Part shown: positions 7,221 to 17,914 of the stretch, one piece after another
Layout: each line of letters begins with the position of its first letter
Position numbering within the stretch: the stretch's first letter is position 1
DNA from: Chara braunii
Lineage: Eukaryota > Streptophyta > Charophyceae > Charales > Characeae
Assembly (NCBI GenBank): GCA_003427395.1
Contig: BFEA01000692.1
Span: 478,138-503,989 of the forward strand
DNA: 25,852 nucleotides
Direction of reading: 5' to 3'
The notes under the pieces: generated by a model
The model's input: the letters and a program-made list of their open reading frames with translations, nothing else
Database searches by the model: none
What the model was told of the DNA's origin: nothing
Translations under genes and position numbers: made by a program

Positions 7221-7623
7221 CGGAAAACGAACTGAAAAAAAAAGGCCACCGAATAGCCGGAACGCAGATCGAATTCATTGCATTAGATAGCTGGATCAAA
7301 TTCAGTCAGCCCCCATGATGGTTTGCTGACGAGGTTGAGTACTATTTGTTTCTTTGAATTACGGGGTTGTGGGTTTCGTTTTGGGGTTGCGCTTGAGATA
7401 GGATAGGACGTGCTGATTGTGTTTTGGGCAGCGCTTGGGATAGGTTTGGCCGGGAGTGCCTTGCTTAGCCCGTTTGACCGGTGATTTCATGTGAGGGACA
7501 CCGGGCCCGCTTCCCGGTTATAAGGAAATTTTGTTTCCAAAAAAAAAAAAAAAAAAAAAAAAGGAAAATAAGTGCCACGGAAAACGAACTGAAAAAAAAA
7601 GGCCACCGAATAGCCGGAACGCA
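7221..7623. repeat. 46-bp perfect direct repeat, 357 bp apart
   Basis: The segment starting CGGAAAACGAACTG and ending GCCGGAACGCA, with an internal run of nine A, is present identically at 7221-7266 and 7578-7623. The DNA between the copies ends in a poly(A) tract at 7539-7562 shortly before the second copy. It may be a local duplication or the flank of an old insertion. Confidence 0.85.
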
Positions 7624-8137
7624 CACATAAGTGCCATGATGAAATATTTGAGAGAAGAATATAGCATAGTTTTTTGGAAAAAAAAAAGTGCCACCTGGGG
7701 GTCCGAGGTTGTTTCCTATGAAGCCCCTCATTTTGTTAGGCTGTGGGTTGGAGCGCCATGACCGCCTGGGCACAGGTAACGCCAACCAGCTGTGGTAGTC
7801 CACTTGATACCTGTGATCGGGCAGGGTCTTTGGCCAACAGGGGTGTGAGTGTGAGTGGCATGTGTGCGGTGCGTGGTGGGGACGATGAAAAGGGAGGTGC
7901 GGCTACGGGCAAAATGCTCGGTTTTTGCTTTGGCTGGACCCACACTGGCGGCCCCAACCCTACACCCTAAAACCACTAGGGCAAGGGGCAGCATCCGGTA
8001 TCCCCTTCACCGTGAGAGGTAGCTATGCTTGCCGGGGTCCACTCCACGTAGCCTTAGAAGTAGTGGTAGGTACGTAGTGAAAGGCCAAAAAGTTTGAGAG
8101 AAAGAATGTAGTGTAGTTTAAACCACCAGTGCATATC
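7624..8137. other. No recognisable gene
   Basis: There are short open frames on both strands and no motif I can name. A TTTGAGAGAA, GAAT, TAG motif near 7647 recurs in similar form near 8092. This is the left flank of the LTR retrotransposon. Confidence 0.4.
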
Positions 8138-9039
8138 TGAAACGGTTTTCACCTCCGGATGCAAATCCCAGGGCTCGGTCCCTAGACTTCACTTACCTGT
8201 GTACAGTACCCCTGTGTGTTCGAACCCATGACCTGCATCTTAGGAGTCTGCTGTTGTCTGTCGGAGGCCAGTGTAGTCATCGGGTCTTGAACTGTACTCC
8301 TGTCGAGTAGGGGTCAAGTTTGTAGCAGAGGTCTAGCTGTGGTAGTTCTGAAGGGTCAAGTTCGTAGCTGCTACAGTGTCGAAAGGCCAAGTCCACAGAC
8401 TTCCGGAAGGTCCGGAAGTGGCCTTTCCAACGTTGTCCACAGTAGACCAGAGGCAAGTGGGCAAGTGGTGAGGCTAACTTGGCTGAGTCAGCAGTACCCA
8501 GTCCCAGTCCCACTTTGTACAGTCAGCAAGTACCATGAGGGACTGTGTGCACCAAGGGCCCAGTGGAACAGGGGCAGACCAACGAGTTACAGAAGTATAA
8601 ATCAAGAGGCAGCATCCAGCTATTCATTCATTCCTGCGTAAGCCATGCGGAAGCGCTGCCTGAGCGACTTGTACGAGGTGGTCTGCGGAGCGCCCGAAGA
8701 CGAAGTGGGCTGAAGGAGATAGTTAGCCATACGCATTGAGGGACAGCGGCCATGGTCGCCATAGCTGATAGGCGAGTGTGTGAGTACAAGAGTGTGTGTA
8801 TGCGTGTGGCATATCCAGGGTGATCCAGAGTTGAGTGAGTGCGAGCAGTGGTGCTGGACAGAGAGACGAGAGTTGGGATGTACAGGCGCTGATGCGCCAT
8901 CGCCTGTTGAAGCGAGTTTTGTATCTGAACTGTGTTTCCGACTTCCATATCTTGAGCTTTGAGTGGGCGCTGTGCCCCAGTGTGGTTCACCATCTGTTTG
9001 CATGAGTGTGAAGTGGTAAGAAAAGTGAGTCTGATTGCA
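8138..9039 (+). repeat. 5' LTR
   Basis: It starts TGAAACGGTTTTCACC and ends GAGTCTGATTGCA, the usual TG...CA borders, and is about 902 bp. It aligns over its whole length with 16067-16958, with scattered substitutions. About 22 bp near 8900 are missing from the other copy. The primer site follows one base after its end. Confidence 0.93.
8596..8602 (+). promoter_or_regulatory. TATA box of the 5' LTR
   Basis: TATAAAT in the context GAAGTATAAATCAAGAGGC is conserved in the other LTR at 16537-16543. Its position about 460 bp into the LTR fits the U3/R promoter, with transcription expected to start about 25-35 bp downstream. Confidence 0.6.
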
Positions 9040-9040
9040 T

Positions 9041-9052
9041 TGGTATCAGAGC
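9041..9052 (+). other. Primer binding site (initiator Met-tRNA)
   Basis: TGGTATCAGAGC is complementary to the 3' end of plant initiator methionine tRNA, the standard primer of many plant Ty3/gypsy elements. It begins just after the LTR end. Confidence 0.93.
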
Positions 9053-9206
9053 GGGTACCTGCTATCTCACGCGCCGTTGTCGTCCGCGGTATGTTGAAGT
9101 TGGGCGCCATAGCCGAAGTGCGCCATAGCTGAAGTTGCCATCGCTGCAGCAGGGTTTGCCAGAGCTGCGCTGGTGGAGGAAGGTGTCGCGTGCCTGCAAA
9201 GAAGAC

Positions 9207-9327
<121 letters not shown>

Positions 9328-9626
9328 CGATACAAGATTGGTTGTGCGGTCCAAGAAGAAGAAGGCAGCCATAGCCGCGGAGCTCGGACACGGAGGAGAA
9401 GAAAGAAGACGAGTAAAGGAGGAAAGAAGACGAACGAGAGAGAAGGAGGGAGAGACCGAGAAGTGAGAAGAAGTCATAGTTGAGGAAGAGGAAGGAGGGA
9501 CTACGAAGAGGAAAAAAGACATAGCCAGGGTGAGGAGAGAAAGAAGCGAGGAAGAAGAAAGGAAGGGGAAGGAGAAGTGAGGGTGCGAGAGAGAGGAAGT
9601 GTCGGCAGCCATAGCCGAGTTTAAGG

Positions 9627-9792
9627 TTGACCAAGGTGTTGACCAAGGGGTTGACCGAAGTTGGTTTGGGCGTTGACTCAGGCATTGACCAAGGCGTTGA
9701 CCAAGGTTGACCGGAGCATTGACCGGGGGTTTGGCCAGCGTTGACCAGCGTTGACCAAGCATTGACCAAGATGTTGACCGGGGCTGTTGACT
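9627..9792 (+). repeat. ~12-bp minisatellite of TTGAC(C/T) motifs
   Basis: TTGACC or TTGACT occurs at 9627, 9639, 9651, 9673, 9685, 9697, 9707, 9719, 9741, 9751, 9762, 9774 and 9787, all in one orientation, mostly spaced 10-13 bp apart with two 22-bp gaps. The typical unit is TTGACCAAGGNG. TTGAC(C/T) is the W-box core bound by plant WRKY transcription factors. Whether this copy has that role is inference. Confidence 0.9.
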
Positions 9793-9804
9793 ACGATTCT
9801 GACC

Positions 9805-10406
9805 AAGCTGGAGTTGGTATATTCTCGCCAAACCCTCAGCCTATCCCCTCGCCCTATGGATGTGCACTCACCCTATGGTACTTGCTGAGTCTGTCGGTCT
9901 CTTCTTTCTGCATTGAGTCTCTTCTGTCCAGGTGTTAGGAAGTCCGTGTATGAAGGATAGAGCCTCGTTGACCAAACCCACACGGGTTGAGTAGGGCAAA
10001 AGTCTGTGTCTGACGACTCGACTGACCCGCGGGACACGAACCCTCCCAAGGACCGGTACTGACCAGCGGGCTGCTCGGTATGGCACGGTAGGACCAAAAT
10101 CCGAGTTGTGGGCTGCACAACAGGCTGTCTAAGTTTTGACCGGACTTGCTGATCGCGTCGTCCTGTCTGCGACGTTAAATAATTCATGAGGAGTTACAGG
10201 GGATCTCCTTAAATGCCTCCTAATCAGCAACAAGTCTTGTAGTGACAAGCATAGTTTAGGTCAAGGCTATTGACCCTAGTTGATAAAATTCCATCAGGAT
10301 TCTGTGGTCCTTAGATTGAGTCCTAGGTCCAGTTAGTCAGGTGTCGACACTGTCGAGGTCTAAGTGGTGAGGTCTGAAAATATTGTATGGTTGTGCACCT
10401 ATCACA
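9805..10406 (+). other. Retrotransposon leader, remainder
   Basis: This is untranslated sequence between the TTGACC array and the gag start. Isolated further TTGACC motifs occur near 9968 and 10269. No other feature is seen. Confidence 0.5.
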
Positions 10407-12400
10407 ATGGTTGACCTTCGCAGTGGGAAGAGCACCATGCCCTATAGCAAGGCTGAAGAGGAGCAAACCACCGCCATCCTAAGTGAAAGGGAGGAGAAGA
10501 AAGAGCTCATTAGACAGGCGAAGATGAAGATAATAGCAGAGGAGCAGGCGAAGAAGAAGAAAAAGTTAGAGGAGGAGATGAAGAGATTGCAGCAAGAGGA
10601 GGAAGAGAGAATGAAGGCTGCAGTAGAGGAAGAGATTGAAGAGGAGGAGGAGCCGGAAGAAGAGCCCCTCAGAATACGAGGCATGGGGGGAAAAGGAGAG
10701 AGTAGTGACACGAAGGAAGATGATCCGTGGGTAGAGAAGAGGATATCTGGGTGGCTATTTTATCGTTAGGAAAGGATGAGGAGGCGATGCTATATATATA
10801 CCTCAGGAGGAGAAGGAAGCAGCGATTAGGGAGATCGAAGCAACGAGTGATCCCCTAGAGTGTCAGGCAATAGAAAATTAGAAGAGGTTGGACTGGAAGT
10901 TGTGCCTGGCGAGAGAGAAGAAGAGGAGGACGGAGGAAGCCAACCGGGTGGCTAGAGAAGTGGAAAGTTTACAGACTTGTAGACAGGAAGTAGAGGCCCA
11001 GCCTAACATTCAGGCCAAGTTGAACAAGATCATTGGCAGCATCGACCTTCTAGGTAGGGCCTGAACTGAGCATCATTAGTCTGTGAGGGGCCAAGACATG
11101 GCCCTCCACTTCATCCGGCCGGTTTAAGAGAATTCGCGCGAGATGTGATGACACATGTAGGGACCGAGGTTAGAAAGCTAAAGAAGGGCGTAGAGAAATT
11201 ATGCGCAGGCGCGAAAGTAGCGACCGCTGCAGAGATGGAAGTGCGTCCCCGCAAAGAGCCCGTTAAGCTTAAGTTTCCTGACTCCTATGGCAGGAAAAAG
11301 GAAGAGAACTTTGATAATTGGGAGGCTAGTTTTAACACCTACGTGTATCTCCAACACATTGTGTCTGAGGAACAAGTCATCGTAGCATTCCATGTTTTAA
11401 AAGACGAAGCGGGTAGTTTTGCCAGGTCCCTCGCGCGAGCAACCGATTGTGAAAACAATATGGTTGCGTATTCCAAACTCACCCCTCTTCACAAATTCCT
11501 TAATCTCATTAGAGAGAGTTTGTTGACAACACGCGAGGCGTCGGGGCCTCTGATAAACTGCAAACGATCCACTCGCGGCAGTGGAAGAGTGTAAGGACAC
11601 TCAAAGCAGTAACTGTTATGGATGATCTAGTAGTCATCCCTGACCACGGGGTCGCAGAAACCCAGTTAGTTAATTTATTTTATCGTGCCATGCTAGAGCC
11701 CTTACGAGGGCATTTCTTTGAGAAGACCCAACAGGCCACCATCACGTACCACACGTTAAGTAGAGAGGTGATCCTGTTTGAGGCCAAATCCATGCGAGTG
11801 TCCATTTTCTGGCATAAGGATTTAGACAAGGGGAAAAAGTGGAAGGGCCGTACCATCTCTGGTCAGGTCAGGGCAAAGGATCACTTGATCCTTACTTTAG
11901 ACGAGGGTAGTACCGATAAAGTCCCATACAATCAGATAGAGTGGGGGATTGAGGAAGAAGACAATAGTGTGGGTCAAGGGAGGACTTACACTGTTGTCGT
12001 GGGTGAAGGGAGGCCGCAAAGTAGAGGAGGAGGCCAGGGCCAAGGGGGGCAGGCCATGGGTGGTCGAGGTTCGGGCGTTCAGGGGGGTGGCGGCCAAAGA
12101 AACCGCGAAGAGGGAGGTAGGGGTCAAGGTCCCCCGCCGAATCGTTCGGGGCCTAGTCGATCACCACAGCGTAGAGGTGGAGGATCACCTCAACGGAGAG
12201 GAGGTTGACACCCAGGTTGGCCACATGGCCAGCCTTGGGAAGATCTGGGCTTGGATCAGAGAGTGTGGCAACAGCGAATGGAGCAGGGGAAACGCATCTA
12301 TTGCGGTGACCCTGCCCATATTATTAAATATTGTCCAAAGTATAGAGAAGCCCGATTTGTTGCCTAGAGGTCAAAAGGCAGCCGTCGGTAGGGGTTGCAA
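10407..12400 (+). pseudogene. gag: gag pseudogene with damaged zinc knuckle
   Basis: ATG at 10407 (MVDLRSGKSTMPYSKAEEEQ) opens a Lys/Glu-rich coiled-coil region to about 10670, with a stop at 10767. Coding-like sequence resumes (10790-11060), and the capsid-like retrotransposon gag domain follows at 11200-11800 (FPDSYGRKKEENFDNWEASF, then a DKLQTIHSRQWKS region, then HGVAETQLVNLFYRAM). A frameshift lies near 11540-11600. A Gly/Arg-rich RGG tail is at 12000-12208, with a stop at 12206. A CCHC zinc knuckle follows in the same frame at 12293-12334 (R-IYCGDPAHIIKYC). Its first cysteine is replaced by arginine (CGC at 12293-12295), so zinc binding should be impaired. The product would have coated the element RNA and built the particle. 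Confidence 0.85.
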
Positions 12401-12565
12401 CTGCCCTTACCGTTAGGCCATGTGGGGAAGTGTGCGCGTACCACCAGAAAACTCCCACACCACATGAACCTATGGCAGGGTTGCAGGTCAATGCCTAGTT
12501 AGTTGTCCAGAGACTGCATGTATTAAAGTCTCGCTAGGCACCTCCCCCAAAGTCTGGCAAAAGAA

Positions 12566-12901
12566 TTGAAGGAGAGGATGCCGGCCTGGGCCAAAATGAA
12601 GAAGGAGAGTAAAGGACAACTTGTATTAGTAGACTTGGAAGTTTTTAGAAGCAGAGTAGGGGCCCTTATAGACATAAGGGCTACCCGTAGTTATATTAGT
12701 AAAAAAACGCTAAAGAAGTTGAGGCTAGGTCTTAGAGTCGAGAAGTTGGAAGACCCACTAGTCAGTATCCTCGCAGACAACCGCACGATGTGTGTTGAGG
12801 ATTACGTCGAGGGAGTCCAGGCGTATCTTCGCCTAGAGAAAAATGGCAAGGTGGAGAAAGTCCTCCATTTTCCGGCTCGGACAACCTCCCTTTCAATATA
12901 G
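12566..12901 (+). pseudogene. Aspartic protease pseudogene
   Basis: A 111-codon frame contains ALIDIRATRSYIS at about residues 33-45, where retrotransposon aspartic proteases carry ALIDSGAT..(Y/F)IS. The catalytic Asp (12671-12673) is kept, but the Ser-Gly of the D-S/T-G triad is now Ile-Arg (ATA AGG, 12674-12679), which should abolish cleavage of the polyprotein. The downstream I-L-A-D-N-R segment fits the rest of the fold. The frame is closed by a stop at 12899, before the flap and C-terminal part are complete. Confidence 0.8.
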
Positions 12902-13011
12902 TCATAGGTTTGGATTGAGGAGAGACAGCAGGGGCCACACTCCACTTAAGGGAGCATGAATGTAGGTTCCCTAGTCCATCAAGCGAAGTTAAGACTGGTC
13001 GCCTGTATAAT

Positions 13012-13948
13012 GTGTCAGGAATAGATAACTCCCTGACATATTATTGTCTCAGCGCTCCCTCGTTCGCGCAATTAGTAAGGAAGGAGCAGTTAGAAGAGCA
13101 GGTTGCCGTAGCTTACGTGAGGCCTGTCACTGAGCCTACTGAAGAGAAGCCAATAGACGCAGCTATTGCCAAGCTGCTGGACAAGTTCAAAAATTTGGCA
13201 GAGCCGCCAACAGGAGTAGTACCGCGGCCCATTCAACATCGAATCAAAATAGAGTCTGGCAGTAGAACTCCTAAGGGCGCAATTTACAGAATGTCCCCAA
13301 GGGAGTCATAGGAGTTGCGTAAGAAACTAGACGAACTCCTCGAAAAGGGTTGGATTAAGCCCAGTTCGTCTCCTTTCGGAGCACCAGTTTTGTTTGTCCC
13401 CAAAAAGGAGGGAGAGTTGCGTATGTGCATCGATTATAGGGGTCTGAATGCAATTACAGTAAAGAATGCTGAGTTGCTGCCCAGGATAGACGATCTTTTC
13501 GATCGGGTGCAAGGTTTGTAAATATTTCTCAAAGATAGATCGAAAGTCCGGATATCATCAGATAGAAGTTCATCCTGATGACCAGTATAACACTGTTTTC
13601 CGAACTAGATATGGGCATTATGAGTTCATCGTAATGCCCTTTGGACTGACCAATGCGCCAACCACATTCCAGTACTGCATGAATGATGTGTTTAGGCCGT
13701 GATTAGATAGATTCGTTGTAGTTTACCTATATGATATATTAGTTTTCAGTAGGACCCTCCAAGAGCAACAGGGTCATTTGAGCCAGGTCTTGGAGAAGTT
13801 AAAAGAGACTAACTTCAAGATCAATGCAAAGAAGTGTGAGTGGGCCAAGACACAAGTCATGTACTTGGGCCACATTTTAGATGGAGACAAAATTAAGCCT
13901 GAGGATAACAAGATAGCGGCGATTAGAGATTGACCGACGCCCCACACA
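13012..13948 (+). pseudogene. Reverse transcriptase pseudogene
   Basis: The N-terminal part reads HRIKIESG.RTPKG..YRMSPRE, then [19 protein letters not shown] and [16 protein letters not shown], which are classic Ty3/gypsy RT motifs. A TAG stop interrupts it at 13309. After a frameshift near 13515 come [30 protein letters not shown], and the catalytic box, which is YLYD instead of YLDD (Tyr codon TAT at 13730-13732). Two stops (13700 and 13931) stand where Trp is expected (FRP-W-LDRF and RD-W-PTP). The enzyme would have copied element RNA into DNA; this copy cannot. Confidence 0.92.
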
Positions 13949-14983
13949 ATGACAAAATTGCGGTCGTTCGTAGGCCTAGCTAATTATTATAGGAAGTTGG
14001 TAAGAAACGTTTCTGCTATCGCCGCTCCTCTTCGCAGGTTGCTCAAGAAGGATGCAATGTGGAAGTGGGACAAAGATTGTACATCCGCTCTTAAGAAGTT
14101 AAAGCGGGCGTTGATAGAATACCCTGTCCTCAAGGTGACAGATCTGTCTTTGCCATTTGTCGTCACCACGAACGCAAGTCAGTATGGTATAGGTGGCGTG
14201 TTGCAGCAGGACGACGACAATGACTATAAACCCGTAGAGTTTCTAACAGCGAGGATGTCGTCAGAGAAAATAGTTACCTCGACTTACGAGAGAGAGCTCT
14301 ACGCTCTCAGGCAGGCCTTAGAGCGCTATAAGCATTACGTGCTTGGGAGACACTTCAAAGTTTATTTAGACCACGAGCCCCTTAGGTGGCTGAAAACGCA
14401 GGCCAAGATGACACTTAAGCTAACTAGGTGGGCCGTTGAGATAGATCAGTATGACTTTGAGCTCAAACCAGTAAAGGGTAAGTATAATGTAGTTGAGGAT
14501 GCTCTAAGTAGGAGATCAAATTACTTTGGAGCTATAGTTCACTCTCTGGATATAGAGAGAGATGTGCAAGAGAAAGTAAGACAAACATATGCGCATGACC
14601 CTATTTATAGTGACCTTCTCAAGAAAGTTAAGGAGGCCCCAGAGACTGAACCAGATTACCGCACGACAGAGGGATTACTGTTCGAGAAGACCAATGTAGT
14701 AGACCATTTGTGTGTTTCTAATAATGAGGGGATCTGTAGTTTGATCATAGGGGAGTGCCATGACACAGAGGGACATTTCGGTTGGCAAAAGACTTTAGCC
14801 AATCTGATGCATGCGTATACCTGGTCAAGAATGAAAGTCGACTACATAGAGTACGTCCGTAATTGCAAAGTTTGTCAAAGAAATAAGACAACTACGCGTG
14901 CCCCTCTAGGTCTTCTTCAACCCTTGCCTATTCCTGACCAGCCTAGAGATTCAGTGTTCATTGGATGCTTGCGTCAAAAGTAG
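13949..14983 (+). pseudogene. RNase H and integrase zinc-finger region
   Basis: This is the longest intact frame of the element (344 codons). Residues 1-25 complete the RT thumb (LRSFVGLANYYRKLV). RNase H follows: FVVTTNASQYGIGG has Asn (AAC 14171-14173) where the first catalytic Asp is expected, while YERELYAL, VYLDHEPLRW and VVEDALSRR keep their acidic residues. The integrase H2C2 zinc finger is intact (H 14759, H 14774, C 14864, C 14873). The frame then runs into a frameshift before the integrase core, ending at the TAG of 14981. Confidence 0.92.
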
Positions 14984-14989
14984 ACATGG

Positions 14990-15983
14990 ACAGAGCCAAG
15001 TCATGGTGATTGTTGATAGATTTAGCAAATATGTTGTTTTTGTTCCCTTACCCGCAGAAACCCGTACAAAAGTTTTTTTACTTTTGGGCTAGTGATAATG
15101 GAATCTCATTGTCCACAGTTAGTGATAGGGACACTCGGTTTACAAGTTAGAACTGGCAGGAGTTAATGAGAGTATACGGGTCAAAGTTGTTAATCTCATA
15201 TGGTCGTCACCCAGAGACTAACGGTCAGACCGAGCAGATGAATAAGATCCTGTAACAAGTTTTACACATGTATATTAGACTAGATCAAGTTAACTGGGAT
15301 GAGATGTTGCCTAAGGTAGCCAGTGCATATAACAACAACGTGCACGTAGCCACTTGTCGTACTCCCAATGAGTTGCATAAGTCCTTCAGACCGTGCAGAC
15401 TGTTTAAGGGACTTAACTAGGACCAGATTCATATGATACCGCCGGTACTAGGGAGTTTGCAATTCAACACGAGGAGGAGTTAGCTGCCATTGTTGAGAAC
15501 CTCAGGAAGGCCCAACATAGAAAGATAGAACAGGCTAACAAGCATCGTCGCCCATTGCAGTTTCAAGTAGGCGACCTAGTCTGGGTCAAGTCCAAAGAGC
15601 TTGCTCCTGAGGAAAACATTTCACAGAAGTTACTGCCAGCGTAGAGGGGACCGTGGCTAGTCCTAGAAGTCAAGGGCGGAAAGGATGGGATGTCCTATAC
15701 GATAGAGATCCCAACACACCTCCTCACCTACCATGTGTTTCATGCGTCAAAGTTGTTGTCGTGTGTCACAAGTCAACAGTTTCCATAAAGAAGATCCATG
15801 ATCCCTCTGGACATGGACGGATGGTACGACATTGACGGCATTGTAGGTGAAGACGTGTTCCGAACAGGAGGTAGAGGTTGTCCCCAGAAACAGTATAAGG
15901 TCCGATTTTCTTATCAGGAACCAGAGGACGACCGCTGGTTTACCAAAACTGAACTTCTAGAAACAACTCCGAAAATAGTCTGA
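14990..15983 (+). pseudogene. Integrase core and chromodomain-like C terminus
   Basis: The DDE residues are visible but in different frames: Asp in VIVDRFSKYVVF (15015-15017), Asp in TVSDRDTRFTS (15124-15126) and Glu in HPETNGQTEQMN (15214-15216). The first two Asp codons are only about 36 codons apart instead of the usual 55-60, so a segment is deleted as well as frameshifted. Stops interrupt the core and the following linker. The C-terminal part has the QVGDLVWV motif (about 15570) and GPWLVLEVKGG. At 15798-15983 there is a frame with DIDGIV, YKVRFSYQEPEDDRWFTKTE and LLETTPKIV, laid out like a chromodomain that would guide integration into chromatin. Confidence 0.85.
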
Positions 15984-16053
15984 GCCTACGAAAGAGATAA
16001 GAAGGGTAAAGGTCCTGCCTTGGACTAAGATATTCTTGGAGGACCTCGAATTT

Positions 16054-16066
16054 AGGCCGGCGGGAG
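16054..16066 (+). other. Polypurine tract (weak)
   Basis: AGGCCGGCGGGAG lies directly before the 3' LTR, where plus-strand priming is expected. It is interrupted by CC and C, so it is called mainly on position. Confidence 0.45.
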
Positions 16067-16958
16067 TGAAATGGTTTTCACCCTTGGAGTAGCGGATGCA
16101 CATCCCACGGCTCGATCCGTAGACTTCACTTACCTGTATACAATACCCCTGTGTGTTTGAACCCGTGACCTGCATTTTAGGAGTCTGCTGTTGTCCGTCG
16201 TAGGCCAGTGTAGTCATCGGGTCTTGAACTGTACTCCTGTCAAGTAGGGGTCAAGTTTGTAGCAGAGGTCGTAGCTGTAGTAGTTTTGAAGGGTCAAGGT
16301 CGTCGATGCTACAGTGTCGAAAGTCCAAGTCTACAGACTTCCGGAAGGTCCAGACGTGGTTTTTCAAACGTTGTCCACAGTAGACCAGAGGCAAGTGGGC
16401 AAGTGGTGAATCTAACTTCGCTGAGTCAGCAGTACCCAGTCTCAGTCCCACTTTCTACAGTCAGCAAGTAGTACTATGAGGGACTGTGTGCACCAAGGGC
16501 CCGGTGGAACAGGGGCAGACCAACGAGTTATAGAAGTATAAATCAAGAGGCAGCGTCCAACTATTTATTCATTCCTACGTAAGCCATGCGGAAGCGCTGC
16601 CTAAGCGACTTGTGCGAGGTGGTCTGCAGAGCGCCCGAAGACGAAGTGGGTTGAAGGAGATAGTTAGCCATAGTCATTGACGAACAGCGACCATAGCCGC
16701 CATAGCTGATAGGCGAGTGTGTGAGTACAAGAGTGTGTGTATATGTATGGAATATCCAGGGTGATCCAGAGTTGAGTGAGTGTGAGCAGTGGTGTTGGAC
16801 AGAGAGACAAGAGTTGGGATGAAGAGGCGTTGATGCGCCATATCTGAACTGTGTTTCCGACTTCCATACCTTGAGTTTTGAGTGGGCGTTGTGCGCCAGT
16901 GTGATTCACCATCTGTTTGTATGAGTGCGAAGTGATAAGAAAAGCGAGTCTGATTGCA
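16067..16958 (+). repeat. 3' LTR
   Basis: It starts TGAAATGGTTTTCACCC and ends GCGAGTCTGATTGCA, about 892 bp, co-linear with 8138-9039. It keeps TATAAAT at 16537-16543. Many single-base differences and several indels separate it from the 5' copy, which indicates an old insertion. Confidence 0.93.
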
Positions 16959-17790
16959 TTTCCCTGCTTGCAAAACAAATACGCGCCGGTTAATAGGAGG
17001 GGTCAGTGCAGGGATTGACCGAGAAGGGAAAAAAAAAAAAAAAAAAAAAAAAAGGAGAAAAAAAGGGCCTCGGATAGGAGATCCAGGGATGCGTTAGCGA
17101 TTGTGACATCGGAATGCTCTGGGCTAGCGACCTAGACCCGTGCCAAGAGGCATGGATTCATGGCCCGTAAGCTCGGTAGAGATGACAGGTGTTGAATAGG
17201 GCTTCACAGGGCACCTAGTCGGTAACTCCAAGGGTTACTTCGTCTTCCTCCATATCGACATGACATGTGAAGAGGCGTAGTGATATGGAAAATAGTCACT
17301 TCCGTGGAGATTTTGGTGGTAAGTGCCAGCCTAGCTCCGAGCCAACGAAGGCGTAACAGAAGAACTCCAAGCTTCATCAACTAAAAAGACAATTCGAGGA
17401 AGGAGTCTGGAAATCAACATCTCCCTGGCCACATCCAGCAGGTTGAAGGTATAATCTTCCCAGACTTTCGGCCTACGATTACCTAGGCTACCAGCCGGGC
17501 CGCCCGGGTCATCCTATTTTCTCGGGCGGCCCGACCGTGTAAGGATTAGGGAAAGCTCCAGCCAAAAAAAAAAAAAAAAAAAAAAAATCCGAAAAAATGA
17601 CTATGTTATGCATAAAAATAAACTGAACAATTTTTGCCTCCGGGTCACATCGAAATTCTTTACCAAATTTCAAATAAAATTTTAAATTTATATATATATA
17701 TTTGTGATGATATATATAATTTTTTTTTTTTCGTTTTTTTTTTTTTTTTTAGCCCGGATGGGCAAGTGGACCCGGGCCACTCTGGTAGCC
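16959..17790. other. Poly(A)-bearing unassigned segment
   Basis: Poly(A) runs lie at 17029-17053 and 17564-17587. The 510 bp between them have no open frame of note. The second run, following a defined body, resembles the tail of a retroposed transcript or SINE, but I find no A/B box and no target-site duplication. From 17680 to 17750 the sequence is (AT)n and poly(T). Confidence 0.45.
17496..17533. repeat. GC-rich perfect hairpin
   Basis: CGGGCCGCCCG (17496-17506) pairs perfectly with CGGGCGGCCCG (17523-17533) around a 16-nt loop, 30 bp before the poly(A) run. It is not followed by a T-run, so it is not a typical terminator. Confidence 0.85.
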
Positions 17791-17914
17791 TAGACGATTA
17801 CCTGAATAGTAGTCCAATTCTTGGAAGCCTCTCGTAGTTATAAGCGTCTTAGCTATACGGTTTTCATTTACAGTTTTATTACTAGTTTGCTTACGACCTT
17901 TGAATCTCACCCCC

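Noticed and set aside
7942-7975. CCCTAAAACC, telomere-like
   Set aside because: It occurs once, not as a tandem array.
8214-8230. GGGTTCGAAC-like Pol III box B (minus strand) in the LTR
   Set aside because: No matching A box or cloverleaf is present, and the second LTR has a variant (GGGTTCAAAC), so no tRNA or SINE is supported.
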